DNA of 64,000 nucleotides from positions 1,180,501-1,244,500 of the forward strand of contig OZ018409.1 of NCBI GenBank assembly GCA_963969595.1, written 5' to 3'. The notes under the pieces were generated by a model. That model was not told the origin of the DNA. It did not search any database and saw only the letters and a list, made by a program, of their open reading frames with translations. The translations under genes and the position numbers were made by a program. This document shows, one piece after another, positions 34,301 to 45,130 of this stretch (positions are counted from its first letter, which is position 1; every line of letters begins with the position of its first letter). Origin of the DNA: Neckera pumila. Taxonomy: Eukaryota > Streptophyta > Bryopsida > Hypnales > Neckeraceae.

Positions 34301-35539
34301 GTGAGAGAAAAGTGAGCCCCTTATATACATTTCTAAGGGTGCTCACCTTTCTCTTTTTTCCTACTAGTAAATTTATCACTTGAGATTTTCATCCTAATCT
34401 TTTAATTTTTGACTTTCTATATTGGACCAAACTTCTAACTTTTAGAGAACAACTCCAAATCACAAATGGATTGTGCCATTGGCTTCAGAAGGCCATTTTT
34501 AGTATGGAGGTCCTCCTACCCCTAATTTGACGTCAAAATGCAATATTACTTAGTGCTAATTGAACACCCAAAAGGAGAAAAAATCCAGTCTTTGAAGTTT
34601 GACTTTTCTAAGAAAAGTAACTAGCCTAAGTTCTTTAGAAGGCATAAGGGAGTAAGAAAAGATCCAACTTTGACCCCATTCCGATTCCGTATGCTCTCGG
34701 GACGCCGGTCAACTCCACCGATTTTTTCAAATTTGGCAATTGTCGGGGAATCTTCTAGTTTGGGCACTTTTGGCTTTTAGAATGTCTTGACATTTGTTGG
34801 AGCATCTTATTAGCATAAAACAAGCAAGCCTAATTTTTAGTGAGATTTTACCGCAACCTGGGTAATTTACAAGAATTTTTCATCAAAGGTTTTGGCGATT
34901 GACCATCCGGAAGGGCATTTTTTGTAAGTCAGAAAATTTCGAATCTTTTTATGGAACCTCTCATAGAATTACACAAAGGATGTGCAAGCTCATATTCTTA
35001 CTTTGCACAAAGGTCATAGGAGAATCAAATCTTGTCTTTTCCTTGTGAAATCGATAATCAAGGAATCTTCTGCGTAGGGGGAATCTTGGCAAACTAATTT
35101 TGCCGTTGGTCCCCAAACATGATTTTTACCCAAGAACAATATACTACATTCCTAGATTCCTCACAAGTGTCCATCTTGAGGTTGTAAGTCATGTAGACCT
35201 AACAATTGGTTTTTTTGCTATTTCTTCGATAGTGAAACCTATCATCATGAAATAAAAATATAACCTCAGTGATACTCCTCAAACCAAATGTAGACCTACA
35301 ATGTCACATACACTATGGATTTGGTGATTCTAGCCCTATTTACTATAAACCCGTCTAATCACGTGAAATCCCGATTTATACTTATTTATAAATGGGAATT
35401 GGGTTTAATTAGTTGAAGGCAGCTTACTAATAAAGCACCAAATGCTATATTGGTATGTGACACACCTATTTTGGTCTTATACTCTTTTGGGGGCTTTTTG
35501 TAACTAAAAATACACTCAAACTTATTACAAATGAAAAAA
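31389..35539. other. long stretch without a recognised gene, probably retrotransposon-derived
   Basis: The first bases after 31450 may be copia LTR (TGTTGGACTATG at about 31491), but no second LTR is found. A GC-rich island lies at about 33295-33520 (CACGTGGCGAGGGC and similar) within AT-rich DNA. It has no conserved coding sequence. I see no RNA gene. Confidence 0.45.
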
Positions 35540-37906
35540 AGAAAATTGTGAGTCTCGGGTGACGAATCGGGACCTCACATGGACTCAAGATGAAATCCAC
35601 ACTGGATGACCTACATCTAGACATCAAGAACACCATGTATTGAGTTACATGATGAGCCAGTGAAACAACCCTTTTGGCATTGTCACGCTCCTATCTCCCC
35701 TTGGGGTGCCTAAAGTATCTTGGTGAGCAAGGAGGACCTTGGGGTGACTCCCCAAACCTTGCAATAGACTAGAAAAGGAATTTTGTGAGACTCCCAATCA
35801 AATACGGCGCAATTGCGCCCTAGATTTGTAAGATATGGTAGAGTGTCTTAGATGCTTGGAAAGCCCCTGAGAATACGCATCCAGCCGTCCTTAGAACACG
35901 TGATTTGAAGTTGTGAGCTATAAGTTATGGACATTCAAAGTTGACTATGTCTCGGTGGCGACCGAGACACTTAAAGGGCTAGGAGTGAAGGTTTCAATGA
36001 TTCCCTCAAGGAAGTATGGCATGTAGTATATCATTGGAAAGCTATGAACACAAAAAAGCTAGAATGACTAGCATTACGAGGTTCTAAGCCATGAGTCAAA
36101 AGTTATGGCCAAGAGAAGGGCCGTAGTGAAGGCATGGTGACGCCTCCTCCGGTGGACTTGAATCTTTGGAAGGCCATAACTTTGTGAGATCTTGTCCAAA
36201 TGGGACAAGTGAAGAATCCATTAGCATTTACTCATCGCATAGATATCTAAAATGGGCTTGCATGTGGTATTTGGAGCTCTGACCGCAAAGGTACGCCTTT
36301 TGGAAGTTCAGGAGTCCAAACGGTGATGAAACTTGGCCATTTCGGGTTGGAAATGGGTGGTCTTTCAAAATCCAAGTGGGTTTGGGTACTTTCGACCCAC
36401 AAGGGGGAGGGGGGGGGTCTGCAGAATGCTACAAAAAGTACTATAGGAGGGGTTTGTCTCCCTCCTCACTCTCTCTTGGAGCCTTGGTGAGTCCCAGTGA
36501 ACTCAAGGTTGGTGATGTGACTTCACCACCGGTCCAAGGCACCATGGGACAATTGTGTGTTTGTCTCGGGGTACTGATTGAGTTGACTCCCGTTCCTTGC
36601 TAGGCAACACTTGATGTATCCTGAGTTGTGAGTCCCGGTTAGCCATGTTGGAAAAGGTAGCAAATGCAAGATGGGCTAGCACGGAGTGGGGTGACACTCA
36701 AGGGCCGTTAGGACCATGGTGACTAGTGCCACCATGAGTCCTTATACATTGAGATGGAAGTTCTGCCCCATGTTACTAAGTGACATGCCTGGTGCCACAA
36801 GTGGAGTGCGTGTTAATAGTCCCGGTGACTGGGACTTAACCCCTAAAGGACCAACATGCATTTTTTGGCAACATAGAAATTTTAGGCAAGTACGTGTGAC
36901 TGGAGATTTGCATATTTTGGGCTGAAATTTTTATAGAAGGTGGGGACAAGGAATATCTTTCATATGCACCAAATTTCATGACATTTGGAAATACAAGTCA
37001 AAAATTATGGCCTAATGTGTTACCTTTTTTTGAAATCGGGGCAATTCGGGCAGATAAAAAAAAATCACTTTTTTGGAAAATAAAAATTTGAAACTAGGTT
37101 TATTAGATTTATGTATACGTGGAAAGCTTTGAATCATTCCATTTTGATCAATGAATCAAACGTTACAAGGATTTTTAGTTTGCGGGCAGTTATGGATTGT
37201 CTATTCTAAAATAAACTGTGAAATTGTTTATTTCACTCAAATTTCAATATTCTTCAAAAAAAATAAAATTGCAAGACGTAGATTGTTTATTACAATATTG
37301 CAACCATTGGGATTGGCATTTTTCAATTCCATAATTAACTTATTAACAATTTAGTGTTTTGAACCATTTTCTACTTCTTTCTACTTACTATTTTTTTCCT
37401 ATATATTGTACAATTCCAAATAATCTGAAAATTTTCAAACTTGTAGACAACTTGCTCTGAAGAATGAATCCAAAGAAGCACAACCATTTTAGAATTTTTT
37501 TCATAATAATCTAACCTTGTGAAGTGCAGCTGCCCGATTTTTTGTAGGGCCAAAAAAAGGACTTTTGCCACTTCAAATGCTAATATCTTCCAATCTACAA
37601 GATGGAAATTTCTAAAAAATTTCCCACACATTCCCAAACCAGAGTACTACAAGATCCTACGGTTACATGTGTCCAAAAATGATATTTCTCAAAAATTTGG
37701 TACTTGCTCTAGAAATGGCAGTTTTGGAGCATTTTTGGTGAGAATATAGTCAAGGAACTTTAGGGGTTAACAAAATGAGTTGGAAATGAAGACTAACTTT
37801 GTATGTGCTTGGCATGTGCAGTGTTAGGCAGTTTGTGACCCAAGTGAAGTTGTGAAGGTTTGCCAAAGACGGTTTGGTACTGTGAAGTGTCATTTGGGTT
37901 GCAACA
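35540..37906 (+). mobile_element. possible LTR interrupted by a family A element
   Basis: GC content is higher than in surrounding DNA at about 35550-36835 and again at 37771-38150. At about 37907 TTGGTATCTAGAAAGTG resembles a retrotransposon primer-binding site (plant consensus TGGTATCAGAGC, complementary to initiator tRNA-Met). It is preceded by CAACA, a plausible LTR 3' end. On this reading the stretch before it is an LTR into which the element at 36836 inserted. The LTR start and a second LTR are not located. Confidence 0.25.
36836..37770 (-). mobile_element. TTAA-flanked non-autonomous element, family A copy 6 (935 bp)
   Basis: TTAA at 36836-36839 and 37767-37770. Left end CCCCTAAAGGACCAACATG; right end, on the other strand, CCCCTAAAGTTCCTTG. 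The element is inverted relative to copies 1, 3, 4 and 5: 'AAATGGCAGTTTTGGAGC' lies near its right end and 'AAAGCTTTGAATCATTCCAT' in its left half. Its left half is close in sequence to the arms of the hairpin element at 41455. No protein. Confidence 0.72.
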
Positions 37907-38638
37907 CTTGGTATCTAGAAAGTGAACCAACAGAGTCAGCGGAGCAGTACCAATCCATGATGGCTTGTACTCCCTGCTGTGTCAAGAGGGGTTTAACTTC
38001 AAGGACTATAGCAAGTTAACTCTCTTGTATGTGTGTGCCTACACACCCTGTTTTACGCTTGTCAGTGAGTTAGAGCTCTAGCAGCTATGGTGTACTCTGT
38101 GTGTAGCTTAGTACAGAGAGACGTATGACAGGTATATTCCGTTTAATATATTTGTCTTGGCTGCCTATTACCAATGTACGGGGAGTACCGGCATTTAGTT
38201 ACAAGTTAGCCGGTTGGAATCAAGAATTGCCGAATTGATTTCAAATTCTTCGGAAAAAAACCGATCATTTAAGAGGAAAATCAAAGAATATTCTCTATTT
38301 TTCAAAGGCCTAGCCGAGAAAATGCTTCAAACAACCGGTTGCTCCAAGAAAATGTAGGATTTTAGCCGGTTGTGCTAAAAAAAACTCCCCGGACTGTGCC
38401 TATTACAAGTGTCCCGGTTGACTATCTACGCACTAGGATTTGTGTGAGTTATTGCTTTCAGTGTACTTGGTTACAGTAGATCCAATATAAGCACACCTAA
38501 GCAGTTGCTTAATCTCATCAAAACGAAGCAAAACATAAATTTCTTACAACACAACATAGTCAATTCATATAAACAGTACTCATCGATTAAAAAAAGAATT
38601 CTAAACTTAGCGGTCGCAAATTCTCAATATTCTTGCAA
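37907..38638. other. spacer, no gene seen
   Basis: Possible retroelement leader after the primer-binding-site-like sequence. Otherwise nothing recognisable. Confidence 0.4.
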
Positions 38639-39035
38639 CTAACAGCTAGCATCCGACACCAGCCCTGTAGTTTGCCAAGAGAAGAGCACAAATGAGTTCG
38701 AAAATTTCCACGAAAGCTCAAAACATGCACAATGTGATGCTACAAGGAGAAAGGTTGATATTTTTATAAAGTTCTTGCAGTCCATTCTGTGCCAGTGTGC
38801 GTCAGAAAAAGTAAAAGAGCAACTAGTCGCAGCTGCATCGAACAATCGCAATCCCCAACAAAATATTCTACGGGAAAACGACCGATGCTGAGTCAAATTG
38901 GCCGGTTCTCAAGTCTGCAAAGAAAGCATGGGTTGCGAGACTGCGAGAGGCAGCAAGGGCAGCAGATGCAATGCAATTCATGATGTGGAGATCCGATCCA
39001 TGAATCAAGGACCAAAATTTTGCGCAAACGGGAGC
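38639..39035 (+). other. gene-like fragment of unknown origin
   Basis: Base composition is exon-like compared with its surroundings. Short stretches read like helical protein (EKVKEQLVAAASNN in one frame near 38810, VARLREAARAADAMQF in another near 38935), so the frame would need a shift between them. I recognise no family. It ends at the edge of the CACTA-like fold-back and could be a decayed exon. Confidence 0.2.
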
Positions 39036-39038
39036 AAT

Positions 39039-39315
39039 CAATATAAAAAATCTTTGTTTTTTGGAATGTTTTCACTATTTTTTGGAACTCATTTTTGTGG
39101 ACATTGAATAAAACAACCCATGTTTTTATGTCAACAATGATGTTCTATAAAACAACCCATATATTTATGTCAACAATGATGTTCAATAAAACATTTTGAT
39201 GTTTTATTGAACATCATTGTTGACATAAAAACATGGGTTATTTTAGTCAATGTCCACAAAAATGCGTTCCAAAAAATAGTGAAAACATTCGAAAAAACAC
39301 GAGTTTCTTATAGTG
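39039..39315. mobile_element. CACTA-like fold-back element, 277 bp
   Basis: The two halves are inverted copies of each other (TTTTTGTGGACATTGA on the left, TCAATGTCCACAAAAA on the right, and more). The right terminus on the other strand is CACTATAAGAAACTCG; the left is the decayed CAATATAAAAAATC. AAT flanks both sides (39036-39038 and 39316-39318), the 3-bp target duplication expected of CACTA elements. No protein is encoded, and the transcript would form a long hairpin. Confidence 0.65.
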
Positions 39316-39318
39316 AAT

Positions 39319-40171
39319 TGCAGGTGCAATTAAAGCCTGTGACAGACACCCCAAATGTGCCTGTCAACTGGGTCATTGTGCCAATCCAGAAGCTGTTGGA
39401 TACAACGGGCTGGGTTGATCTCCAACCCATGAAATAAACAATCCGGTTCAGGGCAGGGTATTAGCTAGTTATCCCAACTTCATTTCACAATGAAGTTCAT
39501 CCGATGTTGCTCATTCACGACAATTCATTTGAATGAATGAACGTTGACTGGTATTATTAACAACACTGATGAATGCTTGAAAATACGTCAAAATAAGCAT
39601 TGAATTTTACGCTTACTTTAAAGTGTCAACCCAGGTTGGGCTGGGATAGGCAACCCGGCCCTGGAAACAAAAAATACCTAAGGAAATGTAAGTCAATACC
39701 TTCATTCATAGATTCATCCCGAAAATATTCATCTCCACTTTTCATCTAGGTGTTGGATGAACAATGGCTGGTGAATTGGTAACAACATCATTGAATCTCA
39801 TAAATGAGTTGAAAAAGGAGCAAACTTTTACTTCTTCTTTAAAGTAAAATGTAAGACTTGTAAAAGTTAACTCAATTTGGTGTGAAGTTTACTTTTAACC
39901 TCTACCTCTTTTACTTTATATTTGTATGCTACCTCAATGATAGTCAAATTGTAATGTATATAATGGTTTTTCTATTGTCTCATAGAATATATTTCACTTT
40001 GTAAATTACTTAACTATTTTAAATTTTGCAAAAGTAATTCCTCATTGAATTTCTTCATAGATTTGTCAACAGGGCCCAAAAAACTTGAGGGTTTTGATTT
40101 GATACTAATTAATATACAAATTAAGGAAACATTATAGCTCTTGAGAGACCATGACTTCTTCTGAATACACC
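39319..40171. other. spacer, no gene seen
   Basis: Nothing recognisable apart from some inverted similarity around 'AATGAATGAACG' at about 39535. The region is AT-rich after 39700. Confidence 0.45.
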
Positions 40172-41350
40172 ATGGATCCTGAGCTATAGAGCAATCTTCA
40201 GGACCACGTTGGTCTAAATTGTGTGTTCTCAAAGATGACATGCCGAGGGCTTTATCAGCTGCACAGTGTATGCAAGGAGTGGAATAGCATAGGAAAGCAA
40301 CAACTAGGCTTTTCCAATGGCTTCCAAAATCCCTTTTTTGTGATTGTTTATCCAATACCCGACACAAGAACACCATATCATGCAGGCATTCTATCACTAC
40401 ATATTGCATCATGCCACTGGAGATGGAAGCCTCTACATATGGAATAGTCTTCTTTCACGTCTTACCTTACCCCTCTGTATGTTCCGTTTTCTATGAATGG
40501 TTTGGTCTTCTTCTCAGGTGACATTTCCATGTATGATATTCATACCAAGAAAAGCAACTAGTATTGAAATCTCGAAGAAAACATGGTTGAAACGGGGACT
40601 AAAAGACCTCAAATTGTAGCCATGGCAATGGATACCTCGGATACGCCCTTCCAAAACAAGATGATCCTTGGCGGTCCTACAACCTATACTCACATCTTTT
40701 GTGGAAATGAGTGTGAAAGTAAACCTTCCCAAATACCTGCAATTACTACCAAAAGATGGCCACCGTATTGCCTGAAGTCTTATTTGCAACGCAATGACCA
40801 TGTATACGTCTGGTGGCAAACGACAATGATTCAAGTGTATTCGTTGAAGGAAGACCAGTGGACTGATCTCCACCCTCCTGAAACTAGTGGAGATCATGGA
40901 GGTGCGTTGGGAGCTTGGAACAATCGGTTGTTCGTTGTCGTGAAAGATGGCCACGTGTGGGAATTGGTGGACAAATCCATGCAAATGTGGAGGCAGTTTG
41001 CATGCATTTTAGGAGAGATGTATACTTGGCTGGCACCAAATGTTGATCATGATTCAAATCCTGTCTTTGCAAGCTTTTACAATTACTTTGTCCTCATGTA
41101 CACATTACGAGATCGAATGGCAGTCAACTTAGCTGGCATAAATGATAATTCTGTCATGTTCAATTTGGAGTCAAAGCAATGGGAGAAGATGAGCTTGAGG
41201 GACAAGCTAGACGGAGAAACAAATTGTCATCTTAAATACACTAGACGGCCCAAATATGACAGCCCAGATTTGAAGAAGAGGAAGCATAATTGTGGTCTTA
41301 TGAATCCCAGCATAAATGAAGAGTTTGTTGGGGATAGTTCTACTATCTAG
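40172..41350 (+). pseudogene. F-box/kelch-type protein pseudogene with four in-frame stops
   Basis: A single frame of 393 codons runs from the ATG at 40172 to the TAG at 41350. The N-terminus looks like an F-box (FSKMTCRGLYQLHSVCKEWN), the substrate-adaptor motif of SCF ubiquitin ligases. The rest resembles the kelch-like domain of plant F-box proteins (for example VYSLKEDQWTDLHPP and MFNLESKQWEKM). The frame is never shifted, but TAG at 40187-40189 and 40445-40447, TAG at 40559-40561 and TGA at 40565-40567 interrupt it. The longest intact part is 40583-41347 (255 codons), without the F-box. No introns are apparent. A shorter F-box-less protein could in principle be translated from 40583, but I consider the locus a pseudogene. 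Confidence 0.75.
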
Positions 41351-41454
41351 ATATGCCATGAGGGCTTAGGTAGCAAGTATTATCTTTAGTGCCTCCTTTT
41401 AGAGGTAGACTCTATGACTCGGATTCATAATCAATGAATAGTGGCTCGTATCTA

Positions 41455-42205
41455 TTAACCCCTAAAGGACCAAACATTGTTTTTTGGCAACATAGCGATT
41501 TTGGGCAGCTCACTATGAACGGAGTCTTTATTTTTTTTCTTTGAAAATTTCACAAAACATGTGCCCAAGGAGTATCTTTAAGGTCCAACAATTTTCATAA
41601 CTTTTGACTACACGATTAAAAAGTTAATGCATGATATGTAATTTTTTGCATTCGGCGGGCAGCCCGGGCAGCTCTAAAAACTCCTTCAAAAATCACTTTT
41701 TTGAAAAATGAAAAAGTTAGAAGTGGTTCTAAGGAATCATTTAAGAGTGGAAAAGTTTGAATCACTCCATTTTGTTTAATGAGGTAAGAGTTATTAAGCA
41801 TTTCAGTTTGTAGGTAGGTTTGGAATCCAAAGACTCCATACCTAACCACAAATTGGAATTCTTAATAACTCTCACCTCATTAAACAAAATGGAGTGATTC
41901 AAACTTTTCCACTCTTAAATGTTTCCTTAGAACCACTTCTAACTTTTTCATTTTTCAAAAAAGTGATTTTTGAAGGAGTTTTTTGAGCTGCTTGGGCTGC
42001 CCGCCAAACGCGGAAAATTACATATCATATAATAACTTTTTAACCGTATAGTCAAAAGTTATGAAAATTGTTGGAACTTAAAGCTACTCCTTGGGCACAT
42101 GTTTTGTGAAATTTTCAAAGAAAAAAAATAAAAACTTCGTTTGTAGTGAGCTGCCCAAAATTGCTATGTTGCCAAAAAAACGGTGTTTGGTCCTTTAGGG
42201 GTTAA
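41455..42205. mobile_element. TTAA-flanked fold-back (hairpin) element, family A copy 7, 751 bp
   Basis: TTAA at 41455-41458 and 42202-42205, with ends CCCCTAAAGGACCAAACA on both strands. The whole element is a near-perfect inverted repeat: two arms of about 365 bp meet near 41830, around 'TTTGGAATCCAAAGACTCC'. Each arm corresponds to one half of a full-length element such as 36836-37770, so it looks like a dimerised end. Transcripts would fold into a long double-stranded RNA. It lies about 100 bp beyond the F-box pseudogene. Confidence 0.82.
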
Positions 42206-42850
42206 TATATGTAACTCTTAAAAATTTAGTCACCCTATTGAATTAGGGTATATTTTATATTCTTAGGTCATTTGTGGTAATGAATTCTATAATGAGCAAT
42301 TTCATAGTGAACATTAAGAGGGGATTGTGCTTGAAATTTGAGGTTGTGGGTTTGGAGGTGCTATGGATTCATGTGATATTAGTGTATATGGCTATATATA
42401 GTAAGTTGGTACCTAAAAATGGTATGAATTTTGTGCTGAGTTGGTAATTGTGGTGGATGTATAATTTTATGTGTTTTGACTTTTGATGAAATATTTTCCA
42501 TAATTAGGCTTATTGATGTGTAGTCTTCACCACCTTATTTTGTATATGTTCTCTCAATGGTGGTATATTGGAATTGGAGATTTTATATAAATTTGTACCA
42601 TTCATGGTCCTTGTTGGGTGGTCTCCATTTATTGTTGTAATATTGTCCAATCTATTGTATATCATGATTAAAGTCTCCTAATAATATTATGATGTATATT
42701 GGTTTTGTATTTACGATAATAATGATTTGTGTTTGGATTGTATTTATGAAGTGGAGTCTTCATGGTGGCTTGGCATGTAGATGTTTTTTTATTTCTTTTT
42801 AAGAAAAATATAGTGAATTATAAGACAAAAGCCAGGAAAAATAATTAATC
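42206..42850. other. AT-rich spacer, no gene seen
   Basis: G/T-rich on this strand, with no conserved coding stretch. Confidence 0.5.
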
Positions 42851-43219
42851 CACTAGTAGAAAATTCAGTGACCATATTAACAAAAACTCAACAGAAAAGT
42901 GTTGATTTTTTTGTTAATTTGGACAAGATGATTTGGGTGCTTGTGAACAAAAAGTGTTCATTTTTTTGTTAATTTGGTTAGTTCAAGAATGAGGAAAAAA
43001 TAAAAACTTAAAAAAATTTGACCATACAGAAATTGACACATGGCAAGTGCCACATCATTACAAAAGTGCCACCTTGGCAATTCAAACCAATAGAGAGCCT
43101 CCACTTAGACAAGCTGCCACCTAGGCCGGTCAAACAAATAGGGAGCCGCCACCTAGGCAAGTAGCCACCTAAGCAAGGGGTGCCAATGGGGTTTGAACCT
43201 TGCACCCCTTGCTTATAGT

Positions 43220-43526
43220 CATTACAAAAAAATTGAGCCCAGAAGTGGGCCGCGAGTTCTGCTCCAATTTTGCACCCCTTGGTGCAGTTAGAGAAGAAAA
43301 TGGGAGCATGCTGACGTGGCACTATTGGTGCCACATCAGCACACGTAAGTGCGACGTCAGCATATCCCCATTTTTTTTAAATAAAAAAATAAAAAATAAC
43401 TTTTTCTTTTCTTTTTTTCTTTTTTTTTTCTTAATACTTTTTTTCTTTTTTTCTGTATTCGCATCGCGGGGGGTGCTGAAAAACAAAAGTTAACAGCCCT
43501 TTCCAGGGCTCAAAATTTTCCTAATG
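43220..43526. mobile_element. CATTAG-end miniature element (family D) nested in the CACTA element
   Basis: Left end CATTACAAAAAAATTGAGCCC; right end, on the other strand, CATTAGGAAAATTTTGAGCCC. The centre holds a palindromic GCTGACGTGGCA...TGCCACATCAGC segment (43309-43340) and then a C/T-rich tract. Its position inside the CACTA element means it inserted later or was carried as cargo. Confidence 0.6.
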
Positions 43527-43557
43527 GTGCAAGTCCTTTACCAACACACCAAGCATC

Positions 43558-43880
43558 CATTAAAACAACTTTTTTCAAAAAACTTTCAACTAACAAAAGT
43601 TGCAAAATTAAGTTAAATCTTACCTCCAAAAATTCTTTTGCGCCAAGAATTCAAGGGGAGGGGACATGGCCAAAATTTTGAGTCTTTAGTCAAAAGTTAT
43701 GGACAAAATTCAGAGAGGGGTTGGAATGGACATTCTTTTTAACATTTTAAAACACCCTCTCTGAATTTTGTCCATAACTTTTGACTAAAGACTTGAAATT
43801 TACAAAAAAATTTATTGGGGTAAGAGTTAATTTGATTTTGTAACTTTTATTAGTTTAAAGTTTTTTGAAAAAAGTTATTT
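43558..43880. repeat. long inverted repeat inside the CACTA element
   Basis: The arms include GACAAAATTCAGAGAGGG on the left and CCCTCTCTGAATTTTGTC on the right, with further matching blocks outward (ACTTTTTTCAAAAAACTTT against AAAGTTTTTTGAAAAAAGT). The loop is around 43737. Confidence 0.75.
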
Positions 43881-44447
43881 TTCTATGCCTAAATGTCCTC
43901 TGAAGTCTGCTGATTTAAGAAAATACCGAATTGTGAATGATTAAGTTCTAAAAAGCAAAACAAATTGTACATAGAATACTAACCATGGTGACTTAAACAT
44001 TTTTCAAATGAAAAAACTTACTTGAGATTCTTGTATGTCAAATTGAACAAAAAAGTGTTGATTTTTTTAATTGAAGTATCCAAATCAACAAAAAAGCGTT
44101 GATTTTTTTGTTAGTTTAGAGTTGAAGTATCGGAATCAACAAAAAAAAGTGTTGATTTTGTTAATGTGTACCAAAATCAACAAAAAACTATTAAAATGGA
44201 CGATACAATGTCCAATTCAACAAAAATTTGTTGATGTTTTGTTGATTTGGACATTGTTTTTCTACTAGTGATCTAGCACTCACAACACATATAGATGTTA
44301 ATGACTAAGAATGGTTCATGTTAGAAATTGTGTGGCATGTATTGTATAGGCAGATTGATGTGGTTGTAATGGTGGTAGTGTATTTAGCATTATGGCCTAC
44401 ATGCATCCAATAATGGGTTGCGGGCATTTCTTGGGGCATTTAAGTAC

Positions 44448-45130
44448 CATTAGAAAATTTGGGGCCTTTGGAAGACCGCTTCACGAGAGGCCAAGGGGGG
44501 TTTGAATTGAATTTGTGCTTTTCAAGAAGAAAGAGAATATATTCTCCTATTTGCTTTCAATTAGCATGCTCAAGTTTTAAGAGATGTAATTGAAGAATTA
44601 TAATAGTGGACCAATTTGATTGGCCTAGCTATATAACATCGCAAGCTGTTAGACTGTTTGGAAAAGAATTTAATCTGATTGAATGCAGATCAAAGGTCCT
44701 TTTCTAAGTTATTAGTTGTTTGTGCTCATGTTTTGTCTAGAAATAACTTAGCATGTCTGTCATGCACCTTGCCAGGCCACATGTCGTTATTTTTAAATAA
44801 CTAGTCAACATATTTGTAGTCCCCTTTGTCCTCCACCAACGCGCACTACTAGGCCACATGTTTTCATTTGTATCAAACTAATTAGAAAAGAAGTAACTTA
44901 GCATTCAAAAAAGCCCAAATTAGAATAAAGTTTTTTGGACTAGGAAAAGAATATGTTTTTATATCAAACTAGGCCACATGCCATATGTTCTTACATGGTT
45001 GACTTCATTTGTGAAATTCATTAAGCGGACAATACAAATATGACACATTTCCTAGGATTTCTACTACTTTAATAATAGCTTGGTTTATCAATGCCTAATG
45101 GCCCATCCAAGGGCTTGTTTTTCTCTAATG
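44448..45130. mobile_element. probable CATTAG-end element (family D), 683 bp
   Basis: Left end CATTAGAAAATTTGGGGCC; right end, on the other strand, CATTAGAGAAAAACAAGCCC. It is longer than the other copies and its filler is unrelated to theirs, so it may be a different subfamily or two neighbouring solo ends. Confidence 0.4.

Larger units (their letters stand above)
42851..44270. mobile_element. non-autonomous CACTA (En/Spm) element, 1420 bp
   Basis: It starts CACTAGTAGAAAA and ends with the exact inverted sequence TTTTCTACTAGTG (13-bp terminal repeats). ATC at 42848-42850 and 44271-44273 is a perfect 3-bp target duplication. Near both ends, units of the type GTGTTGATTTTTTTGTT and TCAACAAAAAAGTGTTGA occur many times in both orientations. 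These are the subterminal repeats to which CACTA transposase-partner proteins bind. A long inverted repeat lies at about 43558-43880, and a family D element is nested at 43220-43526. There is no transposase frame, so it depends on an element elsewhere. Confidence 0.85.

Noticed and set aside
40172..41350. Reading the F-box frame as restored by U-to-C RNA editing (TAG to CAG, TGA to CGA)
   Set aside because: Such editing is known for organelle transcripts of some early plants, not nuclear mRNAs. All four stops are simply explained by mutation of TGG.
43165..43220. tRNA-like GGTTCAAACCC (on the - strand) as a second SINE or tRNA gene
   Set aside because: The cloverleaf cannot be folded, and the site sits in GCAAGGGGTG...CACCCCTTGC inverted sequence within the CACTA element. 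No A-rich tail or flanking duplication was found.
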